Part shown: one piece after another, positions 17,886 through 26,050 of the stretch
How positions within the stretch are numbered: the stretch's first letter is position 1
Layout of the letters: every line of letters starts with the position of its first letter
Origin: JBPOFM01 sp041391925
GTDB taxonomy: Bacteria; Bacteroidota; Bacteroidia; Flavobacteriales; Flavobacteriaceae
DNA: 64,000 nucleotides
NCBI GenBank assembly: GCA_041391925.1
Contig: JAWKNA010000005.1
Span: 310,001 to 374,000, forward strand
Direction of reading: 5' to 3'
Position numbers and translations under genes: made by a program
The notes under the pieces: generated by a model
Databases searched by the model: none
The model's input: the letters and a program-made list of their open reading frames with translations, nothing else
What the model was told of the DNA's origin: nothing

Positions 17886-18866
17886 ATGAATAAGTTATTG
17901 TTTTTATCAGCATTCCTTGTAGTGTCTTCTACCTTTTCCCAAACCTTCAAAAAATCAGAGCCTTTTACCCATACCTATTCCATTGTGGCGAGGGATTCCG
18001 TAACTGGCGAAATGGGAGTTGCTGTGCAAAGTCATTGGTTCAGCGTTGGAAGTGTGGTCACTTATGGGAAAGCTGGAGTGGGAGTTGTTGCGACACAATC
18101 ATTAGTGAATCCTATGTATGGGCCTAAAGGCTTGGCATTAATGGAACAAGGGTTGTCACCTAAACAGGCATTGGATGCATTATTGGCAAATGATTCTGGT
18201 GAAATGTACCGACAAGTTGCTTTTTTGAATAAAGATGGAAAAGTAGCAACGCACACAGGTCAATTATGCATTGATGAAGCTGGTCATAGACAAGGGAAAA
18301 ATTATTCTGTACAAGCAAATATGATGCTCAACAATACGGTTTGGGATGCCATGGCTAAAGCTTTTGAAACCACTAAAGGAAGCCTAGCTGAGCGCATGCT
18401 GGCTGCTTTAAAAGCGGCACAGGCCGAAAAAGGAGATATTCGTGGTAGTCAATCTGCTGCAATATTGATAGTCAAAGGTGAGGCAACTGGTAATTCGTGG
18501 GAAGACAAAGTGATGGATTTGCGTGTGGAGGACAGTGTAGACCCAATTGGAGAGTTGGAGCGATTGCTTAAGATTAATAAAGCTTATGATTTTATGAACC
18601 AAGGTGATTTGGCAATGGAAAAGGGAGATTCCAAAAAAGCCGAAGACTTATACTTAAATGCCCAAAAATTGTTTCCTGAGAATTTGGAAATGCAATATTG
18701 GTATGCCATTAATCTGTTGAACAATAAAGAATTTGAAAAAGCGCAACCTATTCTGAAATCAATTTTCAATAAAGATAAGAATTGGAAAACCTTAACTTCA
18801 CGATTGGTGAAAAGTAAATTGTTGACGATTTCACAAAACGAATTAAATAAAGTGATGGGTTTTTGA
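17886..18866 (+). CDS. DUF1028 domain secreted protein with TPR-like tail
   Basis: 326 residues. Signal peptide MNKLLFLSAFLVVSSTFSQ, then the DUF1028 domain (HTYSIVARDSVTGEMGVAVQ, VGVVATQSLVNPMYGPKG, GDIRGSQSAAILIV), related to Ntn-hydrolase folds. The last 100 residues (AYDFMNQGDLAMEKGDSKKA, YWYAINLLNNKEFEKAQPIL) look like TPR repeats. No biochemical activity is firmly known for the family. It is a single-gene unit divergent from purB. Confidence 0.85.
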   Translation: MNKLLFLSAFLVVSSTFSQTFKKSEPFTHTYSIVARDSVTGEMGVAVQSHWFSVGSVVTYGKAGVGVVATQSLVNPMYGPKGLALMEQGLSPKQALDALLANDSGEMYRQVAFLNKDGKVATHTGQLCIDEAGHRQGKNYSVQANMMLNNTVWDAMAKAFETTKGSLAERMLAALKAAQAEKGDIRGSQSAAILIVKGEATGNSWEDKVMDLRVEDSVDPIGELERLLKINKAYDFMNQGDLAMEKGDSKKAEDLYLNAQKLFPENLEMQYWYAINLLNNKEFEKAQPILKSIFNKDKNWKTLTSRLVKSKLLTISQNELNKVMGF

Positions 18867-18910
18867 CAATGATTGTTGATTTACGATTTTGAGCTTTTGA
18901 CTTCTCCTTT

Positions 18911-19480
18911 CTAACTCCCCATTTTGAGTTTCGTTAATATACGTTTTGCTCTTGCCTTAAAACCCGGACTCTGCAATATAAAATCCCGTTCTAAAATGAT
19001 GGACAATTCAGGATGAATCCAATTGAATTCTTTTCCCAAAAGGTATAAAGCATTCATGGCATAGGCTTTTGGTGCGATTTTTTCGTCGTTAATCAGCCAA
19101 TCAAAACACACCTCGACAATTTTTTCCTTATGGGTAGTTGACAAAGCAGATTGAATTTTGTTTTTTTCTTTGGAATAATTGGCGATTACCAAATACTCAC
19201 AAACTTTAGCCACAGGTCTTACAGCAGAATCCAAATGCACTTTATGGATATTCTGAGTAAATCCATCCAAATAGGGGATTAGTTCTTCCAATTTTTCACC
19301 ACATACAAACTCCAAGACCCAAGCTGCCCTGCAGGAAATTTTATCATCAACCATAAAAAGAATTTCCAATAAGTTGGGTAACAAACAGGTATTGTCAATA
19401 ATCACATTGGCATACTTCATCCTGTTGGCACGAGAAGCATCAACATAATTTAATTCAGCATACAATTCGTCAGTAGTCAA
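18911..19480 (-). CDS. HEAT-like helical protein, unknown function
   Basis: 189 residues, mostly helical, with repeat-like segments (CRAAWVLEFVCGEKLEELIP, KAYAMNALYLLGKEFNWIHP). It has no signal peptide or membrane segment, so it is cytosolic. As I recall, such proteins in flavobacteria are sometimes labelled adenylosuccinate lyase through transitive annotation, but it has none of the lyase motifs, and a true purB is 1.1 kb away. A HEAT-repeat scaffold role is the most that can be said. Confidence 0.75.
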   Translation of the reverse strand: MTTDELYAELNYVDASRANRMKYANVIIDNTCLLPNLLEILFMVDDKISCRAAWVLEFVCGEKLEELIPYLDGFTQNIHKVHLDSAVRPVAKVCEYLVIANYSKEKNKIQSALSTTHKEKIVEVCFDWLINDEKIAPKAYAMNALYLLGKEFNWIHPELSIILERDFILQSPGFKARAKRILTKLKMGS

Positions 19481-19518
19481 TCGATTTTAGTATTTTTAAA
19501 AGCTAAAACTAAGTAAAA

Positions 19519-19992
19519 ATGAAAATTATTAAAAGAATATTATTGCTTTTGCTCATCGTTTTTATCATTGCTCAATTTTTTGGCCCAGAAAGAAACGAAG
19601 GTGAGCTGACTTCACTTGAAAATTTTTATCAAGACACAAACCCACCCGAAGAGGTGAAAATTATTTTAAAAGAAAGCTGCAATGATTGCCACAGTGATGT
19701 CACACGTTATCCTTGGTACAACAAAATAACTCCTGTCAATTATTGGTTGGCTGACCACGTAAACCATGGAAAAGGACACTTCAATATTTCCAAATGGGAG
19801 GACTATTCAACTAAAAAGAAAGATCATAAGTTGGAAGAACTCATTGAGATGGTAGAAGAAAAGTCCATGCCTTTGGAATCTTATACCTGGATTCACAAAG
19901 ATGCCATTCTCTCTGACGAACAAATTAAATCCGTAGTAGATTGGGCAAAACAAGTACGTTTTAAATATAGCTTGGAACCCAAACCTCAATAA
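19519..19992 (+). CDS. haem-binding domain protein (single CxxCH)
   Basis: 157 residues. An N-terminal membrane anchor (IIKRILLLLLIVFIIAQFF) is followed by a periplasmic domain with one c-type haem site CNDCH (near residue 54) and the family pattern RYPWYNKITPVNYWLADHV, which matches the Haem_bd family. It is probably an electron-transfer or redox-sensing protein; its partner is not visible here. It is divergent from the HEAT-like gene. Confidence 0.85.
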   Translation: MKIIKRILLLLLIVFIIAQFFGPERNEGELTSLENFYQDTNPPEEVKIILKESCNDCHSDVTRYPWYNKITPVNYWLADHVNHGKGHFNISKWEDYSTKKKDHKLEELIEMVEEKSMPLESYTWIHKDAILSDEQIKSVVDWAKQVRFKYSLEPKPQ

Positions 19993-20022
19993 TTTATTCT
20001 TTCAAAATAAACTTCGAAATAC

Positions 20023-21273
20023 GTGATATTAAAAACACTTTTAATAATAGGTCACGTTTGGCCTGAACCCAAAAGCTCAGCAGCTGGTAGCAGAATGATG
20101 CAGCTAATTGAAGCGTTCCAAAAACAAGATTACAGCATAACTTTTTCCAGCCCTTGTGCTAAAAGTGAGAACGCTTTTGATTTGGCAACCATAGGCATTG
20201 AGCAAGTTTCAATAGAAATTAATAATTCCAGTTTTGATAAATTTATTCAAAAACTAAATCCAAGCATTGTCCTGTTTGACCGTTTCATGACAGAGGAACA
20301 ATTTGGCTGGAGAGTAACAGAACAATGCCCAGACGCCTTACGGATTTTGGATACCGAAGATTTGCATTGTTTGAGAAAGGGAAGAGAACAGGCTTTTAGG
20401 GACGAAAACCCATTTGGTTTGGATTATCTTTTTAATGAAACTGCAAAACGTGAAATCGCGAGCATCTACCGATGTGATTTAAGCCTGATTATTTCCGAAG
20501 TGGAAATGAATATCCTAAAGCATCAATTTAAAGTCAGTGAGCATTTGTTATATTATTTGCCATTTTTGACCGAAGGAAGTTCTCTTGAAGCCAAAAAGGC
20601 AATTCCGAAATTCAAGGACAGAGAAGATATGATAGTCATTGGCAATTTTTTGCATACACCAAATTATGATGCTATTCTATTTTTGAAAGAAAAAATTTGG
20701 CCATTGGTCCGTAAACGGATGCCAAAGGTAAATCTCAATATTTATGGAGCTTATGTGAATGAAAAAGTGAATCAGCTGCATAGCGAAAAAGATGGTTTTT
20801 TGGTGAAAGGTTACGTAGATAATGTCAACGAAGTCATGCAACAAGCCAAAGTTTGTTTGGTGCCTTTGCGTTTTGGTGCTGGGTTAAAAGGAAAATTGAT
20901 AGATGCGATGGCTAATGGAACGCCTTGTGTGATGACGTCTTTAGCTGCGGAAGGCATGTTTGGAAATTTTGAACCCAACGGATTTATTGAAGATGAGGTC
21001 AAACAATTTGCCAACAAAGCCATAGAGCTTTACAATGATAAAATTTTCTGGAACGGAATGCAAAAAAATGGTTTTTTGGTCTTGAATGCTCGATTTGACA
21101 AGCACCTTTTTGTAGCAGATTTTTTTGCACACCTATCCACACTTCTTAATAATTTGGAAACTCTCCGAAACCAAAATTTCACTGGTATGATGCTACAACA
21201 TCATTCGTTGCAAAGCACCAAGTTTATGAGTAAATGGATTGAGGAGAAGAATTCGAAATCTCCATCAAAATAG
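20023..21273 (+). CDS. glycosyltransferase, GT4-type
   Basis: 416 residues from a GTG start (no in-frame ATG nearby). A GT-B fold is suggested by the N-terminal LLIIGHVWPEPKSSAAGSRM, the middle MIVIGNFLHTPNYDAILFLK and the C-terminal donor-binding segment GAGLKGKLIDAMANGTP. It transfers an unknown sugar. It lies alone, 11 kb before the polysaccharide locus, and is not part of an obvious glycan operon. Confidence 0.82.
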   Translation: MILKTLLIIGHVWPEPKSSAAGSRMMQLIEAFQKQDYSITFSSPCAKSENAFDLATIGIEQVSIEINNSSFDKFIQKLNPSIVLFDRFMTEEQFGWRVTEQCPDALRILDTEDLHCLRKGREQAFRDENPFGLDYLFNETAKREIASIYRCDLSLIISEVEMNILKHQFKVSEHLLYYLPFLTEGSSLEAKKAIPKFKDREDMIVIGNFLHTPNYDAILFLKEKIWPLVRKRMPKVNLNIYGAYVNEKVNQLHSEKDGFLVKGYVDNVNEVMQQAKVCLVPLRFGAGLKGKLIDAMANGTPCVMTSLAAEGMFGNFEPNGFIEDEVKQFANKAIELYNDKIFWNGMQKNGFLVLNARFDKHLFVADFFAHLSTLLNNLETLRNQNFTGMMLQHHSLQSTKFMSKWIEEKNSKSPSK

Positions 21274-21345
21274 ATTAATTTTCCAATTTGGAAATGGGAA
21301 GATGTCTTGCTTTAAGGCGAAGACTTTAGTTTCGTATTTTAAGTT

Positions 21346-21394
21346 GCCACAAATACACGAATAAATATGTAAAAAATATTTGTGGATTCGTGGC
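21346..21394. repeat. REP-like palindromic element, copy 1
   Basis: An imperfect 18-bp inverted repeat: GCCACAAATACACGAATA on the left faces GCCACGAATCCACAAATA (reverse complement of the right arm), with three mismatches and a short AT-rich loop. A second element with the same arms is at 23809-23867. This copy lies 50 bases before the promoter of the ABC-F gene. Confidence 0.75.
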
Positions 21395-21443
21395 TGTTTT
21401 ATAAGTCGCCAAAAATCAGTCGAAAAATAGCAACTTATTTTCA

Positions 21444-21451
21444 TAGCTTTG
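21444..21451 (+). promoter_or_regulatory. -7 promoter element for ABC-F gene
   Basis: TAGCTTTG is a full TAnnTTTG match, 19 bases before the ATG at 21470. The -33 region lacks a clear TTG. Confidence 0.45.
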
Positions 21452-21469
21452 CAGCCTTAAAATTTCGTT

Positions 21470-23107
21470 ATGATTTCAGTTGATAATTTGGCCGTTGAGT
21501 TCGGTGGACAAACCTTGTTCAGTGATGTTTCTTTCACCATCAATCCCAATGACAAAATCGCCTTGATGGGCAAAAATGGTGTAGGAAAATCTACAATGAT
21601 GAAGATTATTGCTGGCGAACAAAAAGCAACTCGAGGCAATGTGCGTTTTCCAAAAGATGCCGTCATTGCTTATTTACCGCAACATTTATTGACTGAAGAT
21701 AAGTGTACTGTGTTTGAAGAAGCCTCCAAAGCATTTTCTCACATTTTCGCTATGCGCGAAGAAATGGATGCTTTGAACAAGCAGTTGGAAACCCGAACAG
21801 ACTACGAATCTGATGACTATATGAACATCATCACCAAAGTGTCTGATTTGGGAGAAAAATACTATGCGCTTGAAGACATCAATTATGATGCGGAAGTTGA
21901 AAAAGCCTTACGTGGATTGGGTTTTAAACGTGAAGATTTTACGAGGCAAACCAGCGAATTCAGCGGTGGTTACCGAATGCGTATTGAGCTGGTCAAAATC
22001 TTGCTTCAAAAGCCCGATTTGATTTTGCTGGATGAGCCTACCAACCACATAGACATCGAATCTGTAATTTGGCTGGAAGATTTTTTAATCAATAAGGCGA
22101 ATGCCGTAATGGTCATTTCACACGATAGGGCGTTTATTGACAATATCACCAATCGAACCATTGAAGTGACGATGGGTCGCATTTACGATTATAAGGCAAA
22201 CTATTCGCATTATTTGCAATTGCGTGAAGACAGAAGAGCTCACCAAATCAAGGCTTACAATGAACAACAGAAATTCATTGCAGATAATATGGCGTTCATC
22301 GAGCGCTTTAAAGGCACGTATTCCAAAACCAATCAAGTGAATTCTCGTGAGCGTATGTTGGAAAAACTCGAAATCATCGAAATTGATGAAATCGATACTT
22401 CTGCTTTAAAACTTCGTTTTCCACCTGCACAACGCTCGGGAGATTATCCTGTGACCGTAAAAGATTTGTCCAAATCATATGGTGACAAGGTTGTCTTCAA
22501 AAATGCGAATATGTCCATTTCCCGTGGCGAAAAAGTGTCATTTGTGGGCCGAAATGGTGAAGGAAAATCTACGATGATAAAAGCCATAATGGGTGAAATT
22601 GATGTCGATGGCCATTGCGCATTGGGTCATAATGTGAAAGTAGGATATTTTGCACAAAATCAAGCGTCTTTATTGGATGAAGGTTTAACCATTTTCCAAA
22701 CGGTCGATGAAGTCGCCGAAGGCGATATTCGAACCCAAATCAAAAACATTTTGGGACGTTTTATGTTCAAAGGTGATGATATCGACAAAAAAGTAAGCGT
22801 GCTTTCTGGTGGTGAAAAGACACGTTTGGCGATGGTGAAATTGCTTTTGGAACCCGTTAATCTCTTGATTCTCGATGAGCCTACCAACCATTTGGACTTG
22901 AAATCAAAAGATGTTTTGAAAGAAGCACTAATGGATTTTGATGGCACACTGATTTTGGTATCTCACGACCGAGATTTCCTCCAAGGATTATCACAAAAAG
23001 TGTTTGAATTCAAGGACCAACGTGTCATTGAACATTTTGAAACCATTGATGATTTCTTGGAGCGAAATAGAATGGAGCATTTGCGGGAAATCCATTTGAA
23101 TAAATAA
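21470..23107 (+). CDS. ABC-F family ATPase (YbiT-like)
   Basis: 545 residues with two ABC domains and no membrane part. Walker A motifs are GKNGVGKST (near residue 35) and GRNGEGKST (near 360); signatures are FSGGYRMRIEL and LSGGEKTRLAM. A linker between the two domains (EERFKGTYSKTNQVNSRERM-like region at about 280) is typical of ribosome-binding ABC-F factors of the YbiT/EttA group, which act on stalled or starting ribosomes. Its stop codon directly abuts the stop of the convergent sirtuin gene. Confidence 0.9.
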   Translation: MISVDNLAVEFGGQTLFSDVSFTINPNDKIALMGKNGVGKSTMMKIIAGEQKATRGNVRFPKDAVIAYLPQHLLTEDKCTVFEEASKAFSHIFAMREEMDALNKQLETRTDYESDDYMNIITKVSDLGEKYYALEDINYDAEVEKALRGLGFKREDFTRQTSEFSGGYRMRIELVKILLQKPDLILLDEPTNHIDIESVIWLEDFLINKANAVMVISHDRAFIDNITNRTIEVTMGRIYDYKANYSHYLQLREDRRAHQIKAYNEQQKFIADNMAFIERFKGTYSKTNQVNSRERMLEKLEIIEIDEIDTSALKLRFPPAQRSGDYPVTVKDLSKSYGDKVVFKNANMSISRGEKVSFVGRNGEGKSTMIKAIMGEIDVDGHCALGHNVKVGYFAQNQASLLDEGLTIFQTVDEVAEGDIRTQIKNILGRFMFKGDDIDKKVSVLSGGEKTRLAMVKLLLEPVNLLILDEPTNHLDLKSKDVLKEALMDFDGTLILVSHDRDFLQGLSQKVFEFKDQRVIEHFETIDDFLERNRMEHLREIHLNK

Positions 23108-23788
23108 TCAAGATTTAATCAGAGCGATTACTTTTTTCATTCCAACGGTTGCGCTTTCAGCAATGACGTTGAGTTGACCTTTGCTCTGCATACTTGGTTT
23201 TGGGTCAATAAAATAAATAGGAATGTCTTTCGGTACGTAATGAATCAGTCCAGCTGCTGGATAGACTTGCATCGAAGTGCCAATAATCAGCAAAATATCG
23301 GCAGTTTCACAGATTTCTGCTGCCTTTTCAATCATTGGTACTGCTTCTCCAAACCATACGATGTGTGGACGCAATTGATGACCTTTTGGACAGTTATCAC
23401 CTAAATTGATGTCCATTTTGCAGTCATAAAATTCTTCGTCATTGATGATACTTCGCGACTTTAGAAGTTCGCCGTGAAGATGAGTCACGTCACTACTTCC
23501 AGCACGTTCGTGTAAATCATCCACATTTTGGGTGATGATGGACACCTTAAACTCATTTTCCAAAGCTGCCAAATCATAATGAGCCGAATTAGGTTCCACT
23601 TCAAACAACTGCCTGCGACGTTGGTTGTAGAACTCCAAAACCAAAGCAGGATTTGCTAGAAATCCTTCTGGTGTGGCAACCTCCATCACATCGTGGCCTT
23701 CCCAAAGCCCATCAGCATCCCGAAATGTTTTGATGCCGCTTTCGGCACTTATTCCAGCTCCTGTGAGCACTACTAGGTGTTTTTTCAT
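23108..23788 (-). CDS. cobB: NAD-dependent protein deacylase, CobB/SIRT5-like sirtuin
   Basis: About 226 residues from the ATG at 23788 (MKKHLVVLTGAGISAESGI); an in-frame Met 18 codons upstream adds no conserved sequence. The NAD site GAGISAESGI, the catalytic-His region TQNVDDLHERAG ... LHGELLKSR and PHIVWFGEAVP are present. Tyr54 and Arg57 in EFYNQRR match the class III pattern seen in E. coli CobB and SIRT5, which favours removal of succinyl/malonyl as well as acetyl groups. Only two Cys lie in the small-domain zinc region (DCKMD, DNCPKG), so the four-Cys zinc site appears lost. Confidence 0.9.
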   Translation of the reverse strand: MKKHLVVLTGAGISAESGIKTFRDADGLWEGHDVMEVATPEGFLANPALVLEFYNQRRRQLFEVEPNSAHYDLAALENEFKVSIITQNVDDLHERAGSSDVTHLHGELLKSRSIINDEEFYDCKMDINLGDNCPKGHQLRPHIVWFGEAVPMIEKAAEICETADILLIIGTSMQVYPAAGLIHYVPKDIPIYFIDPKPSMQSKGQLNVIAESATVGMKKVIALIKS

Positions 23789-23808
23789 TATGGATAAGAA
23801 TTTTAACA

Positions 23809-23867
23809 GCCACAAATTCACGAATATTTTGCTTAAACCCACTAAAAAACATTAGTGTATTCGTGGC
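23809..23867. repeat. REP-like palindromic element, copy 2
   Basis: Left arm GCCACAAATTCACGAATA and right arm (as reverse complement) GCCACGAATACACTAATG, with an AT-rich loop of about 20 bases. The arms share the pattern GCCAC-RAAT-n-CAC-n-AAT with the element at 21346-21394. It lies just upstream of the sirtuin start, between two divergent genes. Confidence 0.75.
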
Positions 23868-23923
23868 AAAACTTACTATGCATCCTTTGTCAAGACTAAT
23901 AGGGTTTCAGTTTATAAATTTAC

Positions 23924-23931
23924 TAATTTTG
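23924..23931 (+). promoter_or_regulatory. -7 promoter element for trmH
   Basis: TAATTTTG is a full TAnnTTTG match that ends only four bases before the ATG at 23936. The transcript would then begin at or very near the start codon. Confidence 0.35.
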
Positions 23932-23935
23932 AATT

Positions 23936-24589
23936 ATGGCAGACATTAAGCTTTTGGAATATTTGGAGAGTTTCCTGACGGAATCTCGAAAGGAAAAATA
24001 TTTACAGGTACTATCGCAGCGTACCAAGCATTTTACGGTTGCTACGGAAGATGTGTATCAATTGCACAACACAAGTGCTGTCATCAGGTCTTGCGATGTG
24101 TTTGGGATTCAGGAAATCAACATTATCGAAGAACGCAACAGAAAACGGATTGATAGGGAAATTGCGATGGGTGCACAAAAATGGGTTGATTTGAATCGGT
24201 ATCATTCGGCCAAGGAATGTCTCTCTGATTTGAAATCTAAAGGCTATCAAATTGTGGCTGCAACGCCTCATCGCAATGACTGCCTACTTCAAGATTTTGA
24301 TGTTACCAAAAAGTCCTGTTTTTTCTTCGGAAGAGAGCGAGAAGGCCTTTCTGAAGAGGTTTTGGACAATGCTGATTGCTTTCTCAAGATACCGATGGTT
24401 GGTTTTACCGAAAGTTTGAACATTTCTGTTTCTGCAGCAATTGTTTTGCAACACGTTACCGCTAAATTGAAGACTTCAAATATTAAATGGCAACTTTCTG
24501 AAGAAGAGATGCTTCAAAAACGAATGCATTGGGTAAGAAATTCACTAAAGAGTTATGATGATATCATCAGACGATTTTATAATGAATAG
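23936..24589 (+). CDS. trmH: TrmH family tRNA 2'-O-methyltransferase
   Basis: 217 residues. SPOUT fold with the three TrmH motifs: NTSAVIRSCDVFGI (motif 1), FFGREREGLSEEVLDNAD (motif 2) and IPMVGFTESLNISVSAAI (motif 3, forming the SAM-binding knot). It probably methylates the ribose of G18 in the D-loop of tRNAs. The C-terminal helical tail (EEMLQKRMHWVRNSLKSYDD) matches the TrmH subgroup rather than the rRNA-directed RlmB group. Confidence 0.9.
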   Translation: MADIKLLEYLESFLTESRKEKYLQVLSQRTKHFTVATEDVYQLHNTSAVIRSCDVFGIQEINIIEERNRKRIDREIAMGAQKWVDLNRYHSAKECLSDLKSKGYQIVAATPHRNDCLLQDFDVTKKSCFFFGREREGLSEEVLDNADCFLKIPMVGFTESLNISVSAAIVLQHVTAKLKTSNIKWQLSEEEMLQKRMHWVRNSLKSYDDIIRRFYNE

Positions 24590-24633
24590 AATTATCACTA
24601 AATTAGAATCACTAATCAATAAATTTGTTTCTT

Positions 24634-25167
24634 ATGATGACTTTCATTTATATTTTGGCCGCAATCATTGTATTGATTGTTGTTCTTGCACTGATTGCTC
24701 CTAAAAAATATCACGTAAACCGAAGTATAGTTATCCAAAAGCCACTTCCTGAAGTGTATGATTATTTAAAATTCATCAAAAATCAGGACTATTGGTCGCC
24801 TTGGAAAAAGAAGGATCCGAATATGAAACAAACCACAGTTGGTGTAGATGGCGAAATTGGATTCATCAATAAATGGGAAGGAAATAAGGAAGTAGGTTCG
24901 GGCGAACAGGAACTGACACGATTAGTTGAAAATGATATTGTTGAAAGTCAATTGCGCTTTTTCAAGCCTTGGAAATCAGAATCGGATGCCTATATCAAAG
25001 TGAATAGAATTGATGAGAACAACACTGAAGTTGTTTGGGGATTTTCAGGGGTCAATAAGATACCAGCGAATATATTTATGTTATTCTTTGATATGGATAA
25101 AGCCGTAGGAAAAGATTTTGACCAAGGTTTGACGAGTTTGAAAGAGATTTTGGAAAATAAAGGATAA
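24634..25167 (+). CDS. SRPBCC (polyketide cyclase-like) membrane-anchored protein
   Basis: 177 residues from the first ATG (24634). One N-terminal membrane segment (FIYILAAIIVLIVVLALIAP) is followed by a START/SRPBCC-type domain (KYHVNRSIVIQKPLPEVYDY, KNQDYWSPW, GEIGFINKWEGNKEVGSGEQ). The family binds small hydrophobic ligands; no substrate can be assigned. It sits 44 bases after trmH and may share its transcript. Confidence 0.8.
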   Translation: MMTFIYILAAIIVLIVVLALIAPKKYHVNRSIVIQKPLPEVYDYLKFIKNQDYWSPWKKKDPNMKQTTVGVDGEIGFINKWEGNKEVGSGEQELTRLVENDIVESQLRFFKPWKSESDAYIKVNRIDENNTEVVWGFSGVNKIPANIFMLFFDMDKAVGKDFDQGLTSLKEILENKG

Positions 25168-25193
25168 CTCTTTTTTTTAACCTCCTAATTTTT

Positions 25194-25964
25194 CTAGCCT
25201 CGATTCCTGTTCAGCACTTTATATTCTTCATAACATTCACTGATGGCGTCCAATATCTGAAGGTCATTGGCTGTCTCAATAAAGTCTTTGGAATAGTTAC
25301 ACTGACTGACAATTTCGTCCAAATCCACTCGGTCCACTTGAAGTAGCACCATCAACATTTCCCTATCAAAGCGTGATGCCAAGAGATTGCGAATTTCATC
25401 ATCCTGTTTCATCTGACGTAATTTTCGCAACTCCTTAGGTTTTTTACCAAAAATATTATGCAAAAAATCGGCAGGATTAAAAATAGAACCCAACACTTTA
25501 CTGATACCTCTCTGTGAATTGTTTCCGGCTTCATATCCAGTGGTTGATAAACCCGAAATGCTATAACGGTAATTAGTTTTTATTGGAACTTGCTTAATGT
25601 CCACTTCAAGATAACCAGTCAATCTTAATTGCTTCACAACGACCTCTTCAAGGGCCAAAGCCAATTCGGTCATTTCAATCTTGACGTCGCCAAACTTCAT
25701 CCAGTCATTGGTGACTTTGACTTTAATTGATTTATATCCCAGATAAGAAAAATGCAGGGTATCGTTAACTTTTGCAGTAATTTCAAAATGACCATTTTCG
25801 TCTGATGAAGTACCTTTTACCAAATTAAGATTCACAATATTGACGCTCTCCATGGGCTGTGCGGTCGTCGTGCTTATGACAGTTCCCTTTATGGTGGTCG
25901 CCTCTTGTGCAAAACAAAAAGAAGCGGCACAAACAAATGATAAAAGTAATAGGAGCTTTCTCAT
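25194..25964 (-). CDS. secreted carboxypeptidase-like regulatory (beta-sandwich) domain protein
   Basis: 256 residues. A signal peptide (LLLLLSFVCAASFCFAQ) is followed by a CarboxypepD_reg-like domain (IKGTVISTTTAQPMESVNIV, TLHFSYLGYKSIKVKV), the same fold found at the N-terminus of SusC receptors. Here no plug or barrel follows: the remaining 140 residues include GNNSQRGISKVLGSIFNP and a helical end. Such stand-alone proteins are common in flavobacteria and their function is not known. Confidence 0.82.
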   Translation of the reverse strand: MRKLLLLLSFVCAASFCFAQEATTIKGTVISTTTAQPMESVNIVNLNLVKGTSSDENGHFEITAKVNDTLHFSYLGYKSIKVKVTNDWMKFGDVKIEMTELALALEEVVVKQLRLTGYLEVDIKQVPIKTNYRYSISGLSTTGYEAGNNSQRGISKVLGSIFNPADFLHNIFGKKPKELRKLRQMKQDDEIRNLLASRFDREMLMVLLQVDRVDLDEIVSQCNYSKDFIETANDLQILDAISECYEEYKVLNRNRG

Positions 25965-26050
25965 ATGGTAAAATTAGCCATAAAAATAACAATCAAAATG
26001 GGAAAATAGGTCAAAGCTTATAATTTTGACTAAATATTAACTTTCAGGCT

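Noticed and set aside
18911..19480. Second adenylosuccinate lyase
   Set aside because: The protein is 189 residues and lacks every lyase motif; a complete purB is nearby.
23789..23842. Longer sirtuin start
   Set aside because: The extra 18 residues overlap the palindromic element and precede the conserved MKKHLVVLTGAGIS start.
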